Assembly (NCBI GenBank): GCA_964454355.1
Contig: CAYVTA010000022.1
Span: forward strand, 1-23,595
DNA: 23,595 nt
Source of the DNA: UBA1081 sp964454355
Lineage (GTDB): Bacteria; Bacillota; Clostridia; Oscillospirales; Acutalibacteraceae
Direction of reading: 5' to 3'
The notes below the pieces were generated by a model. It searched no databases and was not told where the DNA came from. It saw only the letters and a list, made by a program, of their open reading frames with translations. Numbering within the stretch: position 1 is the stretch's first letter; each line of letters starts with the position of its first letter. This document shows, piece after piece, positions 16,282 through 21,964 of this stretch. The position numbers and the translations under genes are program-made.

Positions 16282-16303
16282 TAGAAAATCGAATTTTCGA
16301 CAA
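16275..16303. promoter_or_regulatory. Interrupted inverted repeat overlapping the symporter promoter -35
   Basis: TTGTC-aata-GAAAAT-cga-ATTTTC-GACAA: two nested complementary arm pairs with an extra 4 nt in the left arm. It covers the -35 box, a placement typical of a repressor operator. No regulator gene is adjacent, so the function is inferred from position only. Confidence 0.4.
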
Positions 16304-16364
16304 TTTTATTTATCAAACAAAAAGCAGATTAATGGGAGGTTACGAAAATAAATTAATAAAGGAC

Positions 16365-16393
16365 TTGAAAAATTGAAATAAATACTTTATAAT
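16365..16393 (+). promoter_or_regulatory. tRNA-Thr promoter
   Basis: TTGAAA (16365-16370), a 17-nt spacer and TATAAT (16388-16393), ending 18 nt before the first base of the tRNA. Confidence 0.82.
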
Positions 16394-16411
16394 AGCTTAC
16401 GAAGTTTATCT

Positions 16412-16487
16412 GCTGGTGTAGCTCAGTTGGTAGAGCAGCGCATTCGTAATGCGCAGGTCACGTGTTCGAGTCACGCCACCAGCTCCA
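16412..16487 (+). tRNA. tRNA-Thr (anticodon CGT), CCA encoded
   Basis: Complete 76-nt cloverleaf: acceptor GCTGGTG/CACCAGC, D arm GCTC-AGTTGGTA-GAGC, anticodon arm GCGCA-TTCGTAA-TGCGC with anticodon CGT reading ACG, 5-nt variable loop, T loop TTCGAGT, discriminator T and a genome-encoded CCA (16485-16487). The T stem has one A-C mismatch at its base (positions 49-65); all other helices pair fully. Confidence 0.96.
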
Positions 16488-16488
16488 G

Positions 16489-16531
16489 AAAAGAAACAGC
16501 CTTTGTCTACATGATAAAGGTTGTTTCTTTT
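16489..16531 (+). terminator. Terminator hairpin after tRNA-Thr
   Basis: AAAAGAAACAGCCTTT (16489-16504) pairs with AAAGGTTGTTTCTTTT (16516-16531) through 16 pairs including one G-T. The T-rich tract is inside the right arm. It lies between the tRNA and vanZ. Confidence 0.75.
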
Positions 16532-16560
16532 CAGTGTACATTTTCTAATTGGTGGTAATC

Positions 16561-17073
16561 ATGTCTCTCAGAAAGCTCAAGACAATTCGAATAATTCTTG
16601 TATCACTTACCGTATTGCTGTGTTCAGTGATATTTATGCTCTCTGCCGATAATGCCGATGAGTCAGACAAAAAAAGTGACTATTTTTCGCAAGCGTTTGT
16701 ATCTTCGGTATCTGACAGCTTTGATTCAGACGATGAGATGATAAAACTTATTGTGGAAAAAAGTGTGTACATAGTCAGAAAGTCAGCTCATTTTATTGAG
16801 TACGCTCTTTTGGGTGTACTTCTTGCATCCGTTTGCACATCTTATTATGCAGGTATAGGTAAAACTTGTCTCATTTCGCAGCTTTGCGGAGGATTGTATG
16901 CTGTTTCAGACGAGCTTCATCAATATTTTGTGCCCGGCAGAAGCTGTCAATTGAGTGATGTTGTGCTTGATTGGGTTGGAGTGTTCACGGGAATATGTAT
17001 TGTTGTGTTGACAGTTTCAATTTATAAAAGAAAAAGGCGTGCGGGAATCAAATCCACCACGCCTGATAAATAA
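16561..17073 (+). CDS. VanZ-like family membrane protein
   Basis: A 170-residue membrane protein of the VanZ family (the family includes VanZ of teicoplanin resistance; most members have no established function). The first hydrophobic segment is 10-28. An acidic/Ser-rich outside loop follows (30-60), then the conserved RKSAHFIEYALLGVLL (73-88), the family core SDELHQYFVPGR...SDVVLDWVG (116-140) and a last helix (141-155) with a basic tail. I chose ATG 16561 rather than the TTG four codons upstream because GGTGG (16551-16555) then serves as the ribosome binding site. No promoter of its own is visible; it is probably expressed by read-through of the tRNA-Thr terminator. The last dozen or so codons overlap the terminator of the convergent operon. 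Confidence 0.9.
   Translation: MSLRKLKTIRIILVSLTVLLCSVIFMLSADNADESDKKSDYFSQAFVSSVSDSFDSDDEMIKLIVEKSVYIVRKSAHFIEYALLGVLLASVCTSYYAGIGKTCLISQLCGGLYAVSDELHQYFVPGRSCQLSDVVLDWVGVFTGICIVVLTVSIYKRKRRAGIKSTTPDK
17026..17063 (-). terminator. Terminator of the transporter/DUF4091/phosphoesterase operon, inside the vanZ 3' end
   Basis: Read on the minus strand: GGCGTG (17058-17063) and CACGCC (17036-17041) form the stem, with a partly paired inner region, followed directly by TTTTTCTTTT (complement of 17026-17035). It begins about 18 nt after the phosphoesterase stop. Confidence 0.75.
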
Positions 17074-17081
17074 TAAATTAT

Positions 17082-18197
17082 CTATTGTTTAATAGTATAA
17101 ATTTTCTCCGATTTGCCTTTGCTGTCCGTTTTGTATACTTCGATTCCGCTGTTGCTGAATTCAAATCCTACACCTGCGAAGTCTTCGGATTGCTTGCTTT
17201 TTTCTGAGCAGGTAAGCATTACACAAGGCTGACCTCTGTTGTCGATTGGAGAGCCGATTTCACTTACATCAATATCATGAGTATGACCACAGATCATAAC
17301 ATGGGGTTCGACATTCTCTTTCAGAAGCTTTGCCCATAGGGTGTATAGCTCTTCTTCAATGCCAAAGGGCATTTCATAGCGTTTTGTAAAGGGAAAATGA
17401 CATATGACTGTTCTGTGTTTTACGCCTTCTGCAAGATACTCTTCGTCTGCGTGCTTTATTACATCTTCAATGAAATGAGTCTCTTTCTCACGGAATGAAT
17501 GACAGCATATTGTGCCTCCGTATTCTTTGTTGTCATCAGGCTTGTCTTCTCCGCAGTCGAGTACAATTCCCCAGATATCACCCAGACGGAAAGTGAAATA
17601 TGTGTTTCCGTTAAGGTTGGGAGTGTAATCAGCTATTTTTTCAGCGTAGAGACCTCTCAGATCGTGATTTCCACGAGCAAAAACAACGGGGATATTTCCG
17701 TTGGTGATTTGTGCACAGATGTCATAAATGGTGTTGAAATATTTAGGCTTACCGCTATGGTTGGGAATATCACCGTTGAGAATAAGAAAATCGATTTTTC
17801 CGAAAGCCTTTGCCGCTTGTACCGGCGTGTCAACCATATTATGTGTATCGGCAATATGATACGCCCGCACATTTCCGCTTTTTACGGGATAAAATTTAAA
17901 CTCTTTTTTTGCTACGGGCTGAATCAGAGGACTGTAGGGCTTTCTTTTTATAATTCTTCTTTCACAAATGGTGTATTTTCCTGCCTTATTCAGTTCTTCA
18001 GCAGGCACACTCATTCTATGGATTTTGTCCAATGAACGGAGAATGCCGTTTGAATCGTCATAATAACATTTGTCGCCTACTTCTACCCACATCAGTGAAC
18101 GGTATTTGACAGGAACCATAATCTGATACTCGTTACCTACTGCAAAAACAGCAGGAGTGGGAAGATTTTTATCAAAAAACATTTTTGGATTTAACAT
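17082..18197 (-). CDS. Cytosolic metallophosphoesterase with N-terminal beta-sandwich domain
   Basis: A 371-residue phosphoesterase of the calcineurin/purple-acid-phosphatase type without a signal peptide. Residues about 1-105 form a beta-rich, FN3-like N-terminal domain as in purple acid phosphatases. The catalytic domain shows the canonical motifs D117-T-H119, G142-D143, G176-N-H-D179, H267 in CHFPF and G304-H-T-H307. Unlike the exported pair at 8426-10903 it keeps His in motif I, and it is a separate lineage, not a third copy. It starts 3 nt after the DUF4091 stop with a weak AAAGGT site inside the upstream coding end, so translation is probably coupled. Its place at the end of a transporter/glycosidase-like operon suggests removal of phosphate from an imported compound, which is inference. 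Confidence 0.9.
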   Translation of the reverse strand: MLNPKMFFDKNLPTPAVFAVGNEYQIMVPVKYRSLMWVEVGDKCYYDDSNGILRSLDKIHRMSVPAEELNKAGKYTICERRIIKRKPYSPLIQPVAKKEFKFYPVKSGNVRAYHIADTHNMVDTPVQAAKAFGKIDFLILNGDIPNHSGKPKYFNTIYDICAQITNGNIPVVFARGNHDLRGLYAEKIADYTPNLNGNTYFTFRLGDIWGIVLDCGEDKPDDNKEYGGTICCHSFREKETHFIEDVIKHADEEYLAEGVKHRTVICHFPFTKRYEMPFGIEEELYTLWAKLLKENVEPHVMICGHTHDIDVSEIGSPIDNRGQPCVMLTCSEKSKQSEDFAGVGFEFSNSGIEVYKTDSKGKSEKIYTIKQ

Positions 18198-18200
18198 AAA

Positions 18201-19805
18201 TTATACCTTTGCCAGCATACGGTTGATTTCATTTCTTTTTGAAATCAGCCATTTTTCATTTTTTGGATAATTTCGTGCAGTTAATGGGGTATCAAGTCCG
18301 GATTCAACAATTGCAAGCACCTTTTCTCTGCCGATTTTCTTTTCAAGAGCTTTCAGAGCTTCGTAGTCCCTTATTGCTTCATGGAAAACCTCAAACCGAA
18401 GAGAAGGCAAGGGAGCTCCGTTTTCACCGGGATAAACCACATAAGCATCACCTGAAGAAAATGCACCGCCCGCATCAGTCTGTTTGAATGGGTCAACCTG
18501 TCCTTTTGAATATTGGGTAAAATAGAAATTATACCCCCAATGCAAAAAACCTTTGACATTGTATTTGTACATTATGAATCCGAGAATACGGTTTCGCAAG
18601 GAAGGCATGGCAATAAAGCGATTGGGGAGATTCTCTTTGTAAGGACTACAGCAATAGTAAGTCCATAATTCTTCCACCTTTCCGCTAAAACTATCAATGC
18701 TTTGAATGGATGGTATCGGATGCTTAGTCAATCCGTTTTTGTAAAATACGTAGGATGAAAGAGCATCAATGATTTTAAATTCACCGAATAATTCATTCAT
18801 CAGCTTTGCTGATTTTTTGTAACGGAAATAATCCTTCATTGAAGGTTCATCGGATGTGTGGAACACACATCTTTCACGAATCCCCATGTTGTCAATGAAC
18901 TTTATAAGCTCAGGAGCGAACTGCTTGAGAAAGTTTGCATAGCCTTGAGATTGAGCGTTTGTCTCCCAGCCGAAAATGCGTTTGTACCCGCCTGCTGTTT
19001 CAGCCATTATCTTGGGAGCGTGTTTTGCACCCCACTGTGTAAAAAGATGTGACATCTCAAAATACTTTACACCGCATTTGTCAGCAAGCTCTATCCATTT
19101 TTTCAATTTTTCAAAACCAAATGAATATTTGCTGTAGGCGTGTCTGTAAACATCCACTAACTGAACAGTGGGTCTTTCACCGCCAACCTCGGTATCAAGA
19201 GGAGGTGTAAACAGCGGAGTGAGGATCATGTTGACTCCGTGATTAACGGCTTCTTTCATGAAGTTTTCAACGATACTCCAATAGTCAGCGGAAAAAACTT
19301 CAACGCCGTAATGTGAAGCAAGGCAATCTGTATGGAACCAATGGGTGCAAACTAACTGTTGATCACCTGTTTCTGCATTGCAAACTTCACATGGAAGCAC
19401 AATTTCATCCCCGCCGATTTTGATTTTAACATTATAGGTGTTGCTTTTCAGCGATTTTTCAGGATTGAAAATGCACCAAAGAGCAAGCCATTTGTCTTTT
19501 TTTAGATTTAGCTTGCCATTCATTGGGCAAAGTGCATCGGGATAGTCTCCGCTTTGAGCATTTCTGATAAAATAATCATCTCTGTCTTCGGGTGCTGCCA
19601 ATCCTACAGGAACAAAGGTCTGAGAAAAAATTTTCAGCATTTTTTTATCAACTGAAATATCAATTTCAGTGTCAGTGTCACTCTTTACTGCAATCTGAAA
19701 GGAGGTGTATTCATTTTTCAGACAAGTGAGCTCTTGAATTTCACATTCATTGCATATTTCGTCGTCAAAAACCTTTGAAAGCGAACTCAATATTTTAATT
19801 TTCAT
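18201..19805 (-). CDS. DUF4091 protein, GH123-like glycoside hydrolase
   Basis: A 534-residue cytosolic protein (no signal peptide). Residues about 1-145 are a beta-sandwich N-domain; about 165-470 read as a TIM-barrel with the DUF4091/GH123 pattern. Visible anchors are HWFHTDCLASHYGVEVFS (155-172), FMKEAVNHGVNMILTPLF, the CVFHTSDEP block with the adjacent acidic pair D319-E320 that matches the GH123 catalytic Asp-Glu, LWTYYCC (380-386), and FLHWGYNFY (420-428). The C-terminal EAIRDYEALKALEKKIG (476-492) is also typical of DUF4091. GH123 members are N-acetyl-beta-galactosaminidases, but many DUF4091 proteins are uncharacterised. The start overlaps the transporter 3' end by 11 nt. Substrate import by the upstream MFS carrier followed by intracellular hydrolysis would explain the missing signal peptide. 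Confidence 0.85.
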   Translation of the reverse strand: MKIKILSSLSKVFDDEICNECEIQELTCLKNEYTSFQIAVKSDTDTEIDISVDKKMLKIFSQTFVPVGLAAPEDRDDYFIRNAQSGDYPDALCPMNGKLNLKKDKWLALWCIFNPEKSLKSNTYNVKIKIGGDEIVLPCEVCNAETGDQQLVCTHWFHTDCLASHYGVEVFSADYWSIVENFMKEAVNHGVNMILTPLFTPPLDTEVGGERPTVQLVDVYRHAYSKYSFGFEKLKKWIELADKCGVKYFEMSHLFTQWGAKHAPKIMAETAGGYKRIFGWETNAQSQGYANFLKQFAPELIKFIDNMGIRERCVFHTSDEPSMKDYFRYKKSAKLMNELFGEFKIIDALSSYVFYKNGLTKHPIPSIQSIDSFSGKVEELWTYYCCSPYKENLPNRFIAMPSLRNRILGFIMYKYNVKGFLHWGYNFYFTQYSKGQVDPFKQTDAGGAFSSGDAYVVYPGENGAPLPSLRFEVFHEAIRDYEALKALEKKIGREKVLAIVESGLDTPLTARNYPKNEKWLISKRNEINRMLAKV

Positions 19806-21147
19806 TTGCTTGTACCTTTTTGAAGCCCTTTTTTCTCAAAATAACAATAGGGATAAAAATGAACAAAGCAACAATTGCTGCCGCAAGGAAAATTTCAGGA
19901 ACAGGAACGTTAACTACTTCGCCGTAATCGTTGATGTATGTACCAAGCTCATGAGAGGAAGCGAATTTGTTAATGGTCCAAGAGCCGATATCAGGTCCTA
20001 CAACCATAGGGATAAGTACAGCAAAAATCATTCTTACACCTTGAAAAAGTCCTGTCTTATCTTCGGGAGTATGGTCTCTGACCGTTGCACTGAGAATAAT
20101 ACCCAGAAGACCGTAGCCGACAAGGAATATAATTGCTCCTATCGCAAAGGTGCCCAGTGTTTTCATAAAATAAACCACAACAAGACCGACGGTAAAGAGA
20201 AGTGTTGCCGGAATAACAAACGCATCCTTGCCCTTTTTGTCAATCATCTTGCCCAGCATGATTGCACCAACAATAAGAGCTGCAAGAGCGATGACTGCAA
20301 TAACGATAACAACAGGAGTTATCTGAAGATTATTGAAATCAAAACCTAAATAGTGCTGAAGATAAATGAAGAGATAAGGCATGATTACCTGGAATGCACA
20401 GGAGTACAGACATACTGCCGTAAGAGCAATGTAGAGCTTTGAATTAGCCTTGATAACAGAAGGTCTGAAACCGTAAATCAAATCGGAAAAATAGTGTGAC
20501 TCGGTTTTCTTTTCTTTTTTCGGATCATTAATTGTAAAGAATCCGATAATTCCGCAGATAATAACAAGAACACCGAGAACTATAAAGCAAGCAGGATAGC
20601 CGGCAAGGGATACGCCCATACCGAAACCTACTGTTACAAAAAGCATTGCAAGAATGGGAAGAACAGCATTTACACCCTCAACAGTTCCTCTGTTTGAGTC
20701 GTTGGTAATATCGGTGATCCATGCATTGAATGCGGCATCATTACCTGTTGAGCCCATAAATGTCATTATACAGTCCATAATTATAACTGCACTGACCGTA
20801 GCGGTAATAACCTTCTGTGTATCTGTTATGTTGAACCATTCTGCCATGTTTTCACGTGAAATGAATGCGAAAGACATAACCGTTATACCCCAGAGTATAT
20901 AACCGACAGAAACAAATATTTTTCTTTTGCCGATTTTGTCGCTGAGTGCACCCATAATAAATGTTGTCAGAACTGCGGAAATTGCACTTGCCGCAACCAT
21001 AGTGTTAACATCGTCAGTGGTGCCGCCTACACTGTTGTAAAGAAATGTGTTGAAATACATATTCTCAACATTCCATGCAAGCTGACCGACGAAACCGAAA
21101 AGCACAATATTGAACCATGTACGTTTTGAAAGACCGGATTTGCTCAT
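19795..21147 (-). CDS. MFS transporter, GPH/SLC45-like sugar carrier type
   Basis: A 450-residue inner-membrane carrier with 12 predicted helices. Landmarks are the cation-symporter-like N-terminus (LFGFVGQLAWNVENMYFNTFLYNS), motif A GALSDKIGKRKIF after helix 2, a long central loop (NDPKKEKKTESHYFSD) and a second-half motif GKMIDKKGKDAF. This arrangement is that of the glycoside-pentoside-hexuronide and SLC45-type sugar carriers. I chose ATG 21147 because a strong AAGGAGG lies 8 nt upstream; an in-frame start 37 codons earlier lies upstream of the promoter at 21178-21206 and outside the transcript. First gene of a three-gene operon with a DUF4091/GH123-like protein and a phosphoesterase, which points to a glycoside or amino-sugar substrate. 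Confidence 0.9.
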   Translation of the reverse strand: MSKSGLSKRTWFNIVLFGFVGQLAWNVENMYFNTFLYNSVGGTTDDVNTMVAASAISAVLTTFIMGALSDKIGKRKIFVSVGYILWGITVMSFAFISRENMAEWFNITDTQKVITATVSAVIIMDCIMTFMGSTGNDAAFNAWITDITNDSNRGTVEGVNAVLPILAMLFVTVGFGMGVSLAGYPACFIVLGVLVIICGIIGFFTINDPKKEKKTESHYFSDLIYGFRPSVIKANSKLYIALTAVCLYSCAFQVIMPYLFIYLQHYLGFDFNNLQITPVVIVIAVIALAALIVGAIMLGKMIDKKGKDAFVIPATLLFTVGLVVVYFMKTLGTFAIGAIIFLVGYGLLGIILSATVRDHTPEDKTGLFQGVRMIFAVLIPMVVGPDIGSWTINKFASSHELGTYINDYGEVVNVPVPEIFLAAAIVALFIFIPIVILRKKGFKKVQANEN

Positions 21148-21177
21148 TATAAAATCCTCCTTATTTTTGATGATTCT

Positions 21178-21206
21178 ATCATACCACACAGTATTAATGA
21201 TTGTAA
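21178..21206 (-). promoter_or_regulatory. Promoter of the transporter/DUF4091/phosphoesterase operon
   Basis: Minus-strand TTACAA (21201-21206), a 17-nt spacer and TATGAT (21178-21183), preceded by TG at the extended -10 position. Expected start near 21171, just ahead of the AAGGAGG site. Confidence 0.75.
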
Positions 21207-21226
21207 AGAAAAAAATAAAAATCTTA

Positions 21227-21255
21227 TTGACAAAGTAGAACAAATGTTCTATAAT
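21227..21255 (+). promoter_or_regulatory. Promoter of the DUF6291 gene
   Basis: TTGACA (21227-21232), a 17-nt spacer and TATAAT (21250-21255), a full consensus promoter diverging from the transporter operon. Its spacer is occupied by the palindrome at 21236-21251. Confidence 0.9.
21236..21251. promoter_or_regulatory. LexA/DinR (SOS)-box-like operator
   Basis: Perfect inverted repeat TAGAACA-AA-TGTTCTA. The core GAACAAATGTTC fits the Gram-positive LexA pattern GAAC-RNRY-GTTY, while the outermost bases are A/T rather than C/G. It sits exactly between -35 and -10, an ideal place for repression. Confidence 0.65.
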
Positions 21256-21302
21256 CAATAATACAATACTTGTTTTGTAAATATATTTAGGAGTAAAAAG
21301 AA

Positions 21303-21581
21303 ATGAAAGAGAAAAAATCCATTGTTTTTTATCATGAGGATTGGGAGTATTTTAAATTACTGACAAATGAAGAACTTGGGAAGCTTATGCGGTGTGTTTT
21401 TTTCTATGAAACCGAGGGGATAGCACCCGGAGGCCTTGATGATAAGGAGGAATTAATTTTTACTGTTTTAAAACAGCATCTCGACCGTGACAGAGAACGA
21501 TATAACAAGATTTGTCAGCGTAATAAAAATATTGCACTAAACAGATGGAAAAATGTTAAGGAAAAAGCAGATAAACAATGA
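21303..21581 (+). CDS. Small DUF6291-like protein
   Basis: A 92-residue protein resembling the N-terminal part of DUF6291 proteins found in Clostridia and their phages: KSIVFYHEDWEYFKLLTNEE, then the LGKLMRCVFFYETEG block, and a helix ending LKQHLDRDRERYNKICQRNKNIALNRW. The family's usual layout is this unit, sometimes followed by a longer basic tail as in phage replication proteins. Here the protein ends soon after the NRW motif (KNVKEKADKQ), so it is either a minimal form or a relic. No other phage gene is nearby. A good AGGAG site lies 9 nt before ATG. The promoter carries an SOS-box-like operator, which points to DNA-damage control. Biochemical function is unknown. Confidence 0.7.
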   Translation: MKEKKSIVFYHEDWEYFKLLTNEELGKLMRCVFFYETEGIAPGGLDDKEELIFTVLKQHLDRDRERYNKICQRNKNIALNRWKNVKEKADKQ

Positions 21582-21727
21582 TTTATCGCAGATGAATTAT
21601 TGTTTTGCAAGTATGCTGTTTCGGCAATATTCAAAGTACATTTTATACAAAGCTCTTTATATACAATTATAATAATAAAGTTTATGTTATGAATTGTTAA
21701 AATGTTGTATATTTTTCAAAAAGCATC

Positions 21728-21756
21728 TTGACTTTTTACATTTGTATCAATATAAT
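21728..21756 (+). promoter_or_regulatory. Promoter of the beta-helix surface-protein gene
   Basis: TTGACT (21728-21733), a 17-nt spacer and TATAAT (21751-21756), giving a start near 21763 and a 5' leader of about 200 nt. TGTATCA occurs at 21743-21749 and again at 21763-21769, 20 bp apart on either side of the -10 box. Confidence 0.85.
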
Positions 21757-21762
21757 AAAATA

Positions 21763-21964
21763 TGTATCAGTGTAAATGTCCCTTTATGTGAAAATATTGT
21801 ATATCGGGACAGGTACTAAGGTGAAATTACAGTGAAATTGCCGAAACGGTTGGGTAAAAAGTCAGGTCAGGGGCTTTCCTCCGCAAAGTGAATGAACTGT
21901 TATGCCTTAATTCCTTTATTCTTCATCTCAAGGAAGAAACTTTAAAAAAGGAGGAAAATTTATT
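21763..21964 (+). ncRNA. Putative structured, cis-regulatory leader RNA
   Basis: Long untranslated leader of the surface-protein gene. TGTCCC (21777-21782) can pair with GGGACA (21806-21811). Downstream come a direct repeat GTGAAATT (21821-21828 and 21832-21839), a small CCGAAACGG hairpin (21841-21849), and the pyrimidine element TTTCCTCC (21875-21882), which is fully complementary over 8 nt to the Shine-Dalgarno segment GGAGGAAA (21950-21957). This would allow translational on/off switching. I could not match it to a known riboswitch class: it has some resemblance to a GEMM-I (c-di-GMP) core (GAAA loop followed by GGG...AAAG) but lacks the ACGCAAAGC signature. Confidence 0.4.

Larger units (their letters stand above)
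21582..21964 (+). other. Intergenic region: promoter plus long 5' leader, no protein gene
   Basis: The first 145 nt are A+T-rich with no convincing terminator or gene. The rest holds the promoter at 21728-21756 and the leader RNA described separately. Confidence 0.6.

Noticed and set aside
17499..18035. 178-codon plus-strand frame opposite the cytosolic phosphoesterase
   Set aside because: Antisense to all five conserved phosphoesterase motifs; no start signals.
17082..18197. Third copy of the exported phosphoesterase pair
   Set aside because: It differs in motif I (DTH), lacks a signal peptide, has an N-terminal beta-sandwich domain and no colinear similarity outside the motifs.
19750..20349. 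199-codon plus-strand frame opposite the MFS transporter
   Set aside because: Cys/Asn/Lys-rich shadow of a membrane-protein gene; it begins inside the DUF4091 gene antisense.
21776..21835. 19-codon open frame early in the same leader
   Set aside because: No Shine-Dalgarno and it overlaps the proposed RNA stem.
21815..21885. Known riboswitch (FMN, c-di-GMP-I, c-di-AMP, cobalamin)
   Set aside because: Only fragments such as GGTGAAATT or GAAA...GGG match; the invariant cores of these classes are missing.
21892..21945. Short open frame (17 codons) in the surface-protein leader, ending just before the ribosome binding site
   Set aside because: No proper ribosome binding site; length and position are compatible with chance. 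It would become interesting only if conserved as a leader peptide.
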